A stretch of 64,000 nt of DNA from Rotaria sordida (taxonomy: Eukaryota; Rotifera; Eurotatoria; Philodinida; Philodinidae), in NCBI GenBank assembly GCA_905250125.1, contig CAJNOL010000253.1:62001-126000 (forward strand). Direction: 5' to 3'. The translations under genes and the position numbers were made by a program. This document shows, piece after piece, positions 25,706-38,160 of the stretch; the first letter of the stretch is position 1, and every line of letters begins with the position of its first letter. The notes below the pieces were generated by a model. It worked only from the letters and a program-made list of their open reading frames with translations. It did no database searches and was not told the DNA's origin.

Positions 25706-27571
25706 TTACAAACTACATTTATTGACTACATCTAAATTGTATTTATCATTATTAGAATTAATTAAATGTGTTTTATTATGATAATCAATAAGTTTAATTG
25801 TAGTCATTGAATTTAGATCGTCATTAATTGAATAAGTTACTTTAAAACGTGTTATGGATGTATTTGGTGCTATATCTTGTATAGTATCTAAATATTGTCC
25901 TATATCTACTTGTAAATCATAAACAAAATATTTAATAAATTCTCGTATAATAGCTCCATGAGTAACAATAAGTATATCAAAATCAGAAAAATTATTTTTA
26001 TATGATGAATGTAATAAATCTTTAGATAAATTTTGTTGTTTTTCAAAACTACTACGACGTGAAAGAAGTGATATGGATGATGTTATTGATTGTTGATCAG
26101 ATGATACAGATAAAAGATCAAGTGCTGAATCAAAAGATGATGATTGATATGATGTTGTTTTTATCATATTAGTTATTAATTTAATTTGAATATTTCCTGT
26201 TGATAATGAACGTTTACGAATTAAATTTGTTATTGTTTGTTGAGATGAAATAAAATTTTCTGATGAAATACTACGTAATAAAGATTGTTCATTATTTTCT
26301 TGTGATAATGAATTAGGTATATAAAATTTTACTGATAAATTTGTACGAGAGTTTTTAAGAAGTTCATGACATAAATTTCGAAAAAATTTTATAACACGTT
26401 CACGCACTTGAGCTGTACTTTCAGCACCTGGAGGTGTAAAATTTATATATGGAATACCACTTTCTTTTGCTAATTCACGTAACCATTGTCGTGTTCGACC
26501 TTCCGCAATACCATACATCTAAAATAATTTTGAAAATAAATAATTCAGATTAAATAACATGCAAAAAAAAAATAAAAGATAACTGACTCGTTCGCGTAAT
26601 AAAGAATCGTATTGTATTTTGCATGATGATACACGATTGAATGCACGAATTTGACGAGCTGTCTGAAAGGTGGAAAAAATAATTATTAAAAAAATATTAT
26701 AAATAAGTATGATAAGGAGAATTAATAAATAAGATGAATATATATATATGTAAGAACAGAAAATTTAAATTTTTCATTGAATAACAGATGAGTAAAATTT
26801 ATGAATATTGAATTTTATTTTTAATAGAAATCTTCAAGATAAATTTTCTATTGATATGATAAATTTTTATATGAGATTCTAAGTTTAAAATATTTTTATT
26901 TTTGTTTGAAAACAAAAATATTTTAATAGATGTTTTTCTATGAATGACATCTGGCATTTATTACGCGTCTTCAAGTATCGTCCGAACTTTTTATGTATCA
27001 TCTGTACTGTATTGTATCCAAAAGAACCTAATGATAAATGGCTTTTACGATGTTACTAAATATATCATTTATATAAAATAATGTCAACAGTTATCTATAT
27101 ATGTCATTTAACATTTAACACTTTTTCACCTTCACAAGATTGATGACGAATTTATCTATTATTTACTTATTCCAAAGAGATAAGACAACAAAATGAAACA
27201 AATGCACATACTTCAGCTGCTCGTTTTAAGTCGCTGGAATAGATGTGTGAAAAACGATGATATTGAAGATATTGACCAAGTGCTTGTGATTGAAGATGGC
27301 CAATATTGGATAATTCAGTATCTATTAAACCTTGAATAGTACCTTCAGCATTCGCACGTGTGGCCGCACTTTAAAAAAATAAAATAAACAAAAGAATAAA
27401 TTTAGATTTATTTTTGAATACAAAAATATTTACTGTCGAACAAGTGTTAAATTGAAACGAACATGATCGATATTCTTAGTATTTTGTAAGATTATTGTAC
27501 TATTTAAGTAAAACAAACAAAACAAATGAAACAATCAATAAATGTAAGAATAAACAAAACACCGACTTCAT
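25706..27571 (-). CDS. TIGAR: TIGAR-like fructose-2,6-bisphosphatase (histidine phosphatase)
   Basis: Histidine phosphatase superfamily, TIGAR type; in vertebrates it removes the 2-phosphate of fructose-2,6-bisphosphate and lowers glycolysis. Exons 27499-27434, 27368-27212, 26662-26588 and 26518-25706 are well supported. The start is not: an 11-base first exon, 27571-27561, gives a legal ATG and frame (373 residues) but rests on a weak donor. Motifs: the phosphate pocket as LVRHAATRAN (usual RHG, here RHA), IYSSDLKRAAE, LRERMYGIAEGR with the acid Glu, and a second catalytic His in ILIVTHGAIIREF. Between FFRNLCHELL and the second His lies an unusually long Ser-rich loop of about 100 residues, making the protein longer than human TIGAR (270). 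The C-terminus PNTSITRFKVTY fits the family. Confidence 0.85.
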
Positions 27572-27909
27572 TGTAATGATTGTAAATCTTTTTGCATTGG
27601 TTTTGTCACAAAAATATGTGCTTCTTATGCGTTTCTATTAAGTATATATCGCCGTTGGAAGGTGCAGTTTGGTCACGAGAACAGATGACTTTTTTTATTA
27701 GTCTTATCTAAAACATTCACAAACTTAGATATTATTCAATGCGTGTATGACTACATGCATAAGTTTATTTTTTTCCTTTTCTATTCTTTGTTGCTCTGAA
27801 CTATTACATCGATAAAATACAAAAAAGGATTAAGTACAAAAGAAAAAATAAGTATCCAAACATATGAATAATGTCGTCTTGTATACCTGTTGACTATCTA
27901 ACAAACAAG

Positions 27910-27941
27910 TATTTTATTATTATTATTATTATTATTATTAT
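27910..27941. repeat. (ATT)n microsatellite
   Basis: About ten ATT units in tandem in intergenic DNA upstream of the TIGAR-like gene. Confidence 0.85.
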
Positions 27942-28536
27942 GATCGATATGTATTTTCATCATCTTATTTGCGTCGCTTTCGTACTTGTTGTAAATTTTG
28001 TATTTTGTTGAACGTGAGTTCAATTTTATTTTAATAATGAAGAATGAAAGAACGAAAGAATGAAAGAATCAAGAAGAAGAGAATGTGAACAATAACCATC
28101 CTTTTCGCATAGAACAAGGAATATATATATGTATATATGATGATAACCGTATCATGTATTATAAAAAATGCAATAGAAAAGTTAATATGCAAAAAGAATA
28201 AAAAAAAAAGAAAAAAGATCAAGGTCAATATCAATGTTTATTGACCGAGAGAGAATAGAAATGAATGCAGAGTATATAATGCAAGGAAACGAATGAATAA
28301 TTTTGAACGATCAAGAAGAACTAAAGAAACAGGCACATAACAGAAAAGAGAAAGAAAATAAACATGCACATATCTAGTTCATAAGGAAGAATAAATCCTT
28401 AACATTTGTTTTTATATATTTTAAACAAAATATGTATAGCATCACCTGACAAATGGAATTTAAAAACAAAAAGGCGAAACAAAAATAGCAATACGCAAAA
28501 TATTTCAAGTAATTGCATGAGAAATGTGTACGACTT

Positions 28537-28555
28537 TGTGGGGTGTGGGTGTGGG
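28537..28555 (+). repeat. Three TGTGGG-type units
   Basis: TGTGGGG, TGTGGG, TGTGGG in direct tandem in an otherwise AT-rich stretch. TGTGGG is the telomere repeat reported for the bdelloid Adineta; three units may be chance. Confidence 0.35.
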
Positions 28556-31377
28556 CGTGTCGTTTGTGAAGAGAGAAAAATGAAACAAGAAATTCATAAG
28601 CAATATAAGTCATGTCCCTTTAATTATCAATTAGGTTTTAATATTCGTTCAAATATTGTTGATTTTTATTATTTATTGGTAATAATCATCTATCTGTACT
28701 AAATGTTTGCATAGGCAATAAGATTGAGTTTTGTTTTTATTACAATCATATTCGTGAAAAAAAGAAAATTTATAATTTACAATCAAGAAATTGTTGTCTA
28801 TGGTGAGTCACAATAGATAGAAATGTTTCTCGAATGATATGTAATCAGTAACAATAATATTCAGGTCGTTTAGTAGAAATAAATATTCATTGATTTATCT
28901 TAATACAAACATAACTCAATTGTTTATGAAGCTAGACAAATAAATAAACTTTTCATAATGTATAATACCTTATGAATACAACTTTTTCCTAGACAAAATC
29001 ATAGTGATAAGAATATCTAGCATTTTTTTTTCTTCTTATCGATATTTAAAATATTATATTATAAATTTTAGTTATAAGCATCGACAGATATACTCGAAAA
29101 TAGAAACTAATCCATCTTCTTTTGTAGATGTTTTTTTTTCTTAGTGAAGAAATCTATCTTTCGTGATAATCTTCGAAAGGTTATTATCTAAATTGGCCTA
29201 ATTATAATTTTCAAGCAATAGGAAAACAGATATGATGGAAAAGAATAATTAGCAAAAAATTTTCTGATTGTTTTTGACAATAATTAAAGTTTGTCTAGAG
29301 AAAATCATAATTAAATGTCACCATTTATTTATGAAAAATCTCATCATTATATAGACAAGAAAAAAAAAAAAGATAATTCATTTTTGAAACAAGTATTGAT
29401 AAGAAAAAGAAAAGATTAATACAGACAGGAAAATTATCAATCATTTACTAGTGTGCTTAATCACAATCCCCTACTTGTTTTGACGTGTCATGTTCGTATT
29501 TTGTTTTTGTAAAAGAAAAATGACATTGCAAACTTCATATTTATGATAACAATATTTATTTGACGTCAGAATAAACAAAAATAACAAAATATTTTATGCT
29601 TAAACAACAACGTTAATAATTCGAGACGTGACGATCAGTAATATATCAAAACAAGTCGCATATGAAACGCGTGCTTGACACACTATAGACTTCGTTTACG
29701 AATTGAATAGTAAAGCTTCTTCTCGGTAATCAAAAGTTAATCTTTTTTTTTCAAAATTATATAGATAACAAACAGTGCAGTACTCATGATATAACTTTTA
29801 TACTTGATTTTGTCTTCAAGTATTTGTCTAACTCTGATTTGTTTTATGTACAATATGATTATTGACTCAGTTTTCTTTGTTTTTTGATAGAAATTAATTG
29901 CAAACAGAAATAATAATAATAACAACAACGTTTCTATTTATCATTGGATGCAGAGTATTCGATTTCATTGTTTTTCTCGTATTTCAAATTTTATTTGATA
30001 TTATGGAAAAGTCAAAGAGAGAAGAATTGTCTTTAAATTAATCTTATATAACAGTAATTATGTCATGAGATATTTTAACGTAAAATAATATGCAAAGAAA
30101 AACTTCATCAACTAAGTAGGTCAAAATGATCTTAACAACTAACAATCAATTAAGATCCATATCTTCATCTAAATAACATGATTATCTATACTACGCCTAT
30201 TAAAGTTGATAGAAAAATGTCCAATAGGATTGTAAGTCTTAAACAACATTTCCTTGTTTTAAGTTTCTCCAACACTATGACTGAAATACGGGACTACTCA
30301 ATCAAAATTGTTCTTATAGAGAAAAATGTAGATCTGTCAACTGTGATCAATCGCTATATAATCAAAACTATACATTTAATTGTTAATAAAATTAATAGGA
30401 ACACATCAATTAGAGTGTAATTCTTATGTCATATATGATAAATATTGAGAAGATTATCTATAACTATTCTAATGTGAACATAAAACCAAATGGAATTTTT
30501 ATTTAAAAATATATTATATTTTGTAATGACAGAGTAGTTTTCACTTTCATTGATGATAGATACGAAATCAATGCAATAAATGATTGCATTTTAATATTCA
30601 TTACATGCTGACAACGACTTGCCAAATTTTCTATTGTTTTTTAATACTTTTATACATACTCAAAGTTAAAAATAAATTGACATCTACTGTCATATTATCA
30701 TTATCTTTAACAACAATCAGTACTTGTATATTATGTATAGGTATCAATGTTCGTAAAACTTCAAGATTTCATGAATGTCATTGGCTAAATTTGATTGCTA
30801 AGTATTAAAAAACTACCGCATCCGAAGTGTTTGTACACAACAGCAGATTTTGTTTTCTATTTCTATCATGATAACAGCTTTCATTGTAACGAAAAAATTC
30901 CACAAATCATGTATCATTAATCAATATTATGAAAAATTCAATCTTAACAAGAGACGTTCATTGAGACTATTCGTTTGATCCTAGATTGACGGAATTGAGA
31001 AATGCATATAGGCGCATCTTTGTATAAACTTGTATTAAGTAAGGTACTAGATAAGTGCAAGAGGTCATTTGACATATAACAATGACTTGTCTCACCGAAA
31101 GACAAATCGATTTTGAATATGCTACATTTGTCTAATGAAGTTCAGTTTATATGTGCCATATTATTAGTTTTTCTACAGAAATTTTGTTAAATTTTTTTGA
31201 TCGATGCACTGTTGTTCTTTCATACTTTGTTTTCAATTTCAAATGATAATAGAGTAGAATGAATGAAAAATTCTTTTTATCCTATATTGATTTTTGTTGA
31301 CTTCTAAAATTCTATGTATGATATGTAGTCACAAATAGTAATATTTTGATTTTAGAGACTTTATGCTTCAAGCTTCA

Positions 31378-31826
31378 ATTAGGAGTGTCAGCGTTCCCGT
31401 TCCTCCGGGTTCCGTTCCTCAGGAACGGGAACGTGTTTGAAAATTAGTTTTCGAGCATCATTCAGTATTCGATGATATTCAGATGTGTCTATTCTTTTCC
31501 TTTATATTAAGCCACAACGGGTTCCCGGGTTCCTAGGAATGGGAACCCATAAGCGTTCCCGCATTCTCAGGTACGGAAACGCGCTTGAAAATTGGTTTCT
31601 AAACATTAACCAATAATCGAAGGTGCTGAGATGTGACTATTTTTTTTTCATTTGTATGGAACCATCATGCATGGGTTCTGCGTTCCCAGGTACGGGAACC
31701 CACTCCGGGTTCCGCATTCCTAGGTATGGGAACCCGGATTAAGTTTCGCGTTCCCCGTTCTTAGGTACGGGAACGAGGAGTGGGTTCCCGTACCTCGGAA
31801 CGGTACCCGAAACTGACACCCCTAAT
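31378..31826. mobile_element. GC-rich palindrome-bearing MITE-like element
   Basis: A compositional island bounded by inverted ends: ATTAGGAGTGTCAG at 31378-31391 and CTGACACCCCTAAT at 31813-31826 (13 of 14 bases pair). The inside is filled with variants of a near-palindrome of the type GGTTCCC..TAGG..GGGAACC; I count about nine occurrences of GGGAACG/GGGAACC or its complement. Two internal spacers, 31433-31510 and 31584-31660, are diverged copies of each other (both begin TTGAAAATT.GTTT), so the element arose by internal duplication. There is no coding capacity. A TA on each side of GG..CC would allow a Tc1/mariner-type insertion, while the GGGGTGTCA-like end also resembles hAT; no 8-bp target repeat is visible. 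Confidence 0.6.
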
Positions 31827-33631
31827 CTTTGCCATATTTTGTCTATCTGGGTTGATATTTTTACTACTGATAAAGGAATGTTAATAGTTTATATTTATAA
31901 AAGAAATATTCTCGAAAATTGTTTTCAACTAGTACAACTGACTTCAACAAAGATCTGTAATATTTCATGAGGCGACACTAATGTAGAGAATTAATCGAAA
32001 AAAATTAGATATCATTTATTCTTGACTGAGTAAATAAAATATATCGCTTTTTTTCATAACTTGTGAAAGATTATAGTTGTTTGTTAAAATTAATTATAAA
32101 TACTTCAAAACAATTTTTAACAATGTTTCTCTTATGAATATGAGCTATAAACATTCCTTTATCAGTGGTAAAAATATCAGCCCAGATGGTCAAAATGTGG
32201 CAAAGATATTCAAATTTGTCTTTATTTAGTTACTTTCTGGATACCTTAGATATTGATTGATAAAGATAATATAGAAATTGATATAATTATTTACAATTAG
32301 TGATAGTTTATCATAATTTTTGATTGAAACTCACTCTGTAACGCTTAATAATTATTATATCATATCTTCATCTATACACCATTAAACAATTGATTAAATC
32401 ATTCAATAGTTTAATAACAATGATTGTCACATTCCAGATTGAACAAACACACTCGTAAACAACCGTAGATCGTTATATATTGATCTGTTACATGATCCAG
32501 TATTATAATCGTATTTCTCCATATCATATACGGAGACATACGACCGTAATACTGAATCATGTAATAAATCAAAATACGATGAAATATCAAGTATATAGGA
32601 TCATTTCACAGTGTATACAAGTTTCGTGTTCTTCGTTCTAGGATATTACTCCTCGATTAATTTAGTCTTAATGCATAAATGCCCTTTGTTTTGTCATGAT
32701 ACGTAGTCATTTGGACTATAATTACTATGTTAAAGATAGACACAGGTGAATTTCCGTTTCTAGATCGTATCCTTTCACTCCAGGGAAAATATTATTCTAC
32801 AAATAGACCTTGTTGTAACATGCTTTACATACTTTAGAAATCTTATGTAAATAGAGTAGCAATATTCGTGGATTGTCCTATATGGAATATATATTTCCAC
32901 GCAGATAATTTTAGAAAATTCATGCAATTCATAAATATGCAAAATCCTATGAAAACATTATTGCTGAGTATATTTTTTTTTGTATAGAACAGAGCAGTTT
33001 GACAATCAGAAGAGTAATGAGCGCATATTGTTAATAACGCATGATGTGGGTTTATTTGTTACTATATTCGTGTCATTCAATATCTGACAAATATTATTTG
33101 AAATATTCCAATCAATATGTAACTTCTTTTTTGTTGTTGTGTATATTTGTCTTATTACAAATCTCAACATGTTATTAATCATATTCTCTTCTGTGCATTG
33201 AAATCGATATATTTTTTTTTCTTGATATACGTATATTAAATTACTTTCATTTTTAGATTTAGTTATCATGTTTTTGCTCCAATATTTCAATTAAAATATT
33301 TCAAAATCAAATAAATCTTTATGTAAATTTCATTCGATAAATATTGAAATCATTTATTCAAAATTTTATTTAATTGGTGCAAAAAAAAAATATTTTCTTG
33401 AAAGAATTCTTTGTGTATATTTTGTCAAATAAATAATAAAAGGGAATTAGGTATTGATTTATTTTTTTTCCTCTTTATTTCTGCAACAATTAGCGACAAT
33501 TATATGAATCATAGACAAATAGATATACGTGTATATATATATATTTTTTTTTTTGATTTTCGAAGATACATGACTAAAAGAACGATATATTTGTAAAGGA
33601 ATTGACTCTAATTTTGTGATGTCTCTTTTCT
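31827..33631. other. Intergenic, one imperfect hairpin
   Basis: AT-rich with no supported gene. An imperfect inverted repeat at 32480-32571 is listed separately. The minus-strand frame 33006-33290 has no recognisable content. Confidence 0.5.
32480..32571. repeat. Imperfect inverted repeat, arms about 45 bp
   Basis: The left arm 32480-32524 (starts TTGATCTGTTACATGATCC) pairs with the right arm ending at 32571 (GAATCATGTAATAAATCAA) with roughly 80% match and almost no loop. It could be a short palindromic element remnant or a small-RNA hairpin. Confidence 0.5.
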
Positions 33632-34711
33632 TTATTGATCCATAAATCCAGATTCATATAGTTTTTCGACCAATGATGCAAGACCTTGATTGACTGCTTC
33701 TTGTGCAAAAATTGGAATTTCTTCTAAACGACCATCATGTATCATTTGAATAATATTTTGAAAATGTGTAAGTTCAGCTGGAGTCATATGAGTTTTTTCA
33801 GCAAAATTACGAATTGTTTTTGCCACTAAAAAAAGACAAAAAAAAAAGCAACGATCAATTTTATATGATTTAAAAATAAAAATAAAAAAATTTTACCTGA
33901 AAATGCTGATGCCAATGTATCAAACCAGAATGGATTATTTTCTTCGATACTTTTCGCAAGTCTATGGCCAAATATAAATGTATATAATTTTACACCATGT
34001 AATCCATATTCAGCTTGAAGAAATTTTTCAATATTTTCTTTAGCTGGTCGTTTAGCTAAAGTTACAAAAAAAAACAAACAAAAGAAATGTTCATTTTTTT
34101 GGTTTTTTTTTTAGAAATGCATTCTAAAGAAAATGAATTCTACCTGCGATGCACGTTTCTTCATTTTCATCAAGATTTCCTGGACAATCACCTGGATGAC
34201 CATCGCAAATAAATTGAAGAGCAATGCATCGTTCACTTTGTGGACATTGAAATGGTTCCGATGGATCAATACATCCTAAATCATCAAAGAATATTCTCTT
34301 GTTTTACTAAAAATTGAACTAGAATACGAGGTTATCCAATAATTGAAGATTGAACCTTATTCTCAAGAGATAATTTGCAAAACTTTTATATATGTTTTGT
34401 TTTATTAGAAAATTGAAAATTTTCTCAAGAGAAAATAAACAATAATAATAACACGTACCTTTAAATTGATGGGTTGGATGTAAAACATCATAAGGTGATA
34501 TTGACGAACGTTCATTTGATGCACTACCAATTGGTTTATTTCCAAGCCATTTTTTAAATATATCAATTCGATTGCGATGAGAATTAGTTAACCAAGTTGG
34601 TTCATGATTTTGATCAGATAATTTAGCATGTGCGAAAGTAGCATAAATTTGTGTTAATATTGCTAACGAGGAAATTAGAATAGCAAACGAAGGTAAAACA
34701 GATTTCATCAT
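33632..34711 (-). CDS. Prohormone-4 / IDLSRF-like neuropeptide precursor
   Basis: Secreted precursor of 245 residues; exons 34711-34459, 34275-34144, 34055-33897, 33825-33632. A signal peptide (MKSVLPSFAILISSLAILTQ) is followed by a short segment with basic sites around RNRIDIFKKWLGNK, at the place of the IDLSRF peptide. Next is one LDL-receptor class A module with all six cysteines (C-IDPSEPFQ-C-PQSER-C-IALQFI-C-DGHPGD-C...ET-C). The conserved C-terminal domain begins AAKRPAKENIEKFLQ and ends LVEKLYESGFMD. Signal, IDxxx segment, LDLa module, then AKRP...FLQ...EKL..GF.D is the exact layout of insect prohormone-4, as I recall that family. The mature peptide here would start IDIFKKW rather than IDLSRF. 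The first in-frame ATG of the MM pair is used. Confidence 0.82.
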
Positions 34712-37000
34712 TGTTATTGGATCTATTGCTGTCGTCTTATTAGCTTTGTCGCCTTATATACTGAGGAGAAAAAAACGATATACTAGAAAATAAAAAAAAA
34801 AGCTTTAGAAGAATGTAAAACAAAAAAAAATGCTTCATTTTGCTTAGATCCGATTAATTTTTAAGTAGAAACGCATAAAAATTTCCTTTTTTTTGTCTAT
34901 ACCAACGACTAAGGTCTAAAATAAAAAAAAAAAAAAGAAGAGATTTAGATATTGAATATTTCCTACACTGTTCTTCTTATTTTTATAAGGAATCATCGTC
35001 TCGAAAAGATGATTAGACAATAAAAATGTGTGAGAAACAAAAAGAAGATTGATCGCACCTTTGAGATGTCTTTTTTTTTTCTATTAAGTGTAACACTATT
35101 GTTTTAGACTTATAGTACCGTTGACATATGTTTTCATAAAAACGATAATCTATTTTAATATATGAATAGGAAGATAAGGAACGGAAACCGAATCATTCAA
35201 GTGTAGATTAACAATGATGACACGCACATAGAGATATACATTATATACGAATTGAGATGACAAACTTACGTTAACAATGTACGATTGTTACTTATAGAGA
35301 TAAAAAAAAAAAAGAAATAAAAAAAAAGAAGGTATTCTTCTCTCGAAACTTTTATTGATCAATAAGAGAGAGAAAAGGAAACAGACATAGTTACGAACCG
35401 ATTCTTTTGCTATCTTCGTTGACGCGTCTTTCTTTGCATATAGATCGGACAACAAAAAAAGAATTGCGCACAACAAAAAAAAAAAAAAACCAGCAAAGTA
35501 CTTTTTCTTTTTTCACTCACTAATGTTGATGTGTATGCGTTAGTGAATGAATAAAATGCATGATTATTACTAATAGAGCATTTTCGTGTTTTCTATAGTC
35601 ATACGCATGATTAAAACACATTCGAACAGTCTGAGACTAAGGGAATTGCAAAAAGTACGAGAAAAAAGAATAAAAATCGGAAACAATATCAAGGATATCC
35701 TTCCAATCGATGTCGATTCCCAGCTCTAATTTAGTCAAGTTATTGAATACTTTGTATAATGATCTATTCGTATATCATTTTGAGATGTTTGTAAAATAGA
35801 TAAAAAAAAAAAAAGGAAGAAATACATTAATGATAAATTCCCTGAACAAGAAAAATATCGATGAAAAATAATATATTTTTATTGTTTATTGTTTGCCTAT
35901 CGGAAATTGTTCATGATGAACTAGAATGTTTTATCATAAATGAAACATACATTACAAAATAAAAAAGAAAGAAAGAATAATAACACTTGAATATCTCATA
36001 TGAACGGATGTAATAGATGATGAAAAAAAGACATATTATTAAATACAATAAATTCCTCTGTTGATTGAATGATTGTAAAGAAAGAAAAAAAAAAGAAGAA
36101 AAGAAATGATATAATAATTCCATAGTGACAATAGTTTAATTAAAAAAATTAATTCGAATATTTTCCAAAAAAACAATGACATCCGTATTCATTAAAACTC
36201 CGATGCATGTTTTCTAAATCATTTAGAAAATCTTCTATTCACTAAAAAGACTGAACACTAATAGTCTATTATATTTTTCTATTTTCTCTCATAAAAAAAT
36301 TTGTCCGCTAAAATAGTAGTGCTTAACCTCTTTCCATATACTGAACCCTTGACAAATAAATTGTTCCATTATTTAGGATATATTAAAAGAAAACAATGGT
36401 TCCGATGTACATCTTCAATAATAAAACACCAATAGTTCAATATAACAATTAATCAATATTGAAACATATTTAGAAACAACATTTATTAATAGAAAAAGTG
36501 TACGCGCATATTGCTTGGATCTCTTTTCATTGCGAAATATATTGATGCACTTTCGAATATTATGCTTTTAGCTTTACTTTAATAGAGAATAAATAAATGG
36601 ATCCATTTCTTTCGCATGACATTAAGAAAATTCTTCATTTGACTTGACAATTATGCTATATTATTTAAATCTATAACATTTCAATATAAATATGAGAAAT
36701 TCATTCTTAAATGTTTTCATAACATATTTGTAGATAGTTGATAAGATCAGATCGATTCATTAATAACTGAATAATCAATATTGATAAAAACAATAGATAA
36801 AATATGAATTATGCAAGTGAAAATTAATAAATAATTTAAGAAGAATATTTCGACACGTAAGATATTTGAGGTCAAAATTTGAGTGTTTCTTAAATGGGTA
36901 CATTGTGAACTTGATCTAGTTCACTACTTACGTTTTGAAAATGACCCTGTTATTTTGCAGAGAAAAACCTTGATTAATATGAAAAAGCATTAAAACACGT
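34712..37000. other. Upstream region of the neuropeptide gene, no other gene seen
   Basis: AT-rich; likely holds the promoter and perhaps untranslated exons of the minus-strand neuropeptide gene. ORFs at 35288-35476 and 35911-36123 are T/A-tract artefacts. Confidence 0.5.
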
Positions 37001-38160
37001 TCCTATTGCCAGTCAAACTCATTGGAATTTGCTATGAGCTGGCTCCAACAAAACTAATAATGATTCCAATGTGTGCTCCCCGAACTTTATTGATTTCCAC
37101 ACCTCATTTATCAAAGTCAAGTGAAGCATTAATGAAAAACAGCTTAATTAATTCTTTGTTTTTTTTCATATACATAGGTGTGATCACTTCAGTATAGCCC
37201 ATCGGAGTTTGCCCAAGAGCCAATTCCAACAGAACAAATTATGTTTACAAATAGCATTCGTCAAACTCAAGTGAAACATTAGTCGAAAAAACATTAACTA
37301 GTCTTTTTGCTGGTATACAGGATATTGTAAAACTTAGCTGTTGGTCCGTTCATGTCCATTAATAAGTATATGTGAACACCAGATGGTGTAAATTTTTAGC
37401 TAACGACATTTACACTTGCTGTATTCTTTAATATAAGAAGACAAGGAAAAAAATATCGATTGAGTCATTTTTTTCATTGAACAAAGATAAGAGAATTTAA
37501 AGATAGTTCTATTCCTCAAGGAATGAAGGTTCAAGGATTTGAACAACTTTGTATGAAGCTTCACTCATCAAGTAAATGCAAGTGCAGTTTAGGTACACCA
37601 TCACATTCAATTGGTGTAATGTTCATATCAATCAGAGTATGGGTGAAGGTGAAGATCTATTTGAACTTCACTCATAGCGAAAAATAGGAGAAGCAATACG
37701 TTGCCCTTGTTTCTTCAAATCTTTTTTTTAGGAAAAGCAATGATCACATCGTGTAATGCTGTTTCGACATTTATGTTAGTTTATCTGCATTGAAAGTATT
37801 TGATCAAGTAAATAAAGAAGATGATGGTTTAATTCTGATTAATTTAATAGAACACAATGGAAATCTTCTTGCTACAAATATTCATCCAAACATAATCTGT
37901 TCAATTTTCAATAACTCATTATAATATTACATAAAATGCAGAAGTGACTTATATATATATGCTAACTTTAATAATGTTTGACAAAAATATGGCTCTTTTT
38001 TCTCAACAACAGCATTATCACAGTGCTTTAGAAGGATTCCAGGAATTTGAAGCTAAGGAATTTCCAGCCAGAGCCCAAAATCATGTTGAAATGAGAAGTA
38101 GATTCACCCTGAGCATAACTTTGATCCGCACTTTCACTCCCAATCGTCTTCATTAATCTT
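37001..38160 (+). pseudogene. Diverged duplicated segment, possible coding remnant
   Basis: Two diverged copies stand in tandem: one starting near 37019 (CATTGGAATTTGC, later TCAAAGTCAAGTGAAGCATTA) and one near 37200 (CATCGGAGTTTGC, later CAAACTCAAGTGAAACATTA). Further on, 37960-38155 is open and reads as a hydrophilic segment (YHSALEGFQEFEAKEFP). Base composition is less AT-rich than the flanks. No family is recognisable and stops break the frames, so I call it a remnant at low confidence. Confidence 0.25.

Larger units (their letters stand above)
27572..31379. other. Intergenic, no gene seen
   Basis: About 3.8 kb of AT-rich DNA. It holds an (ATT)n microsatellite at about 27910-27941 and a three-unit TGTGGG tract at 28537-28555. 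ORFs at 28031-28234, 28374-28702, 29737-29928, 30178-30420 and 30584-30808 lack homology, splice context and coding composition. Confidence 0.5.

Noticed and set aside
27910..27941. Tandem array considered as CRISPR-like
   Set aside because: A plain ATT microsatellite in a eukaryotic genome, with no spacers.
30178..30420. 80-codon plus-strand frame
   Set aside because: No homology or splice pattern; isolated in gene-poor DNA.
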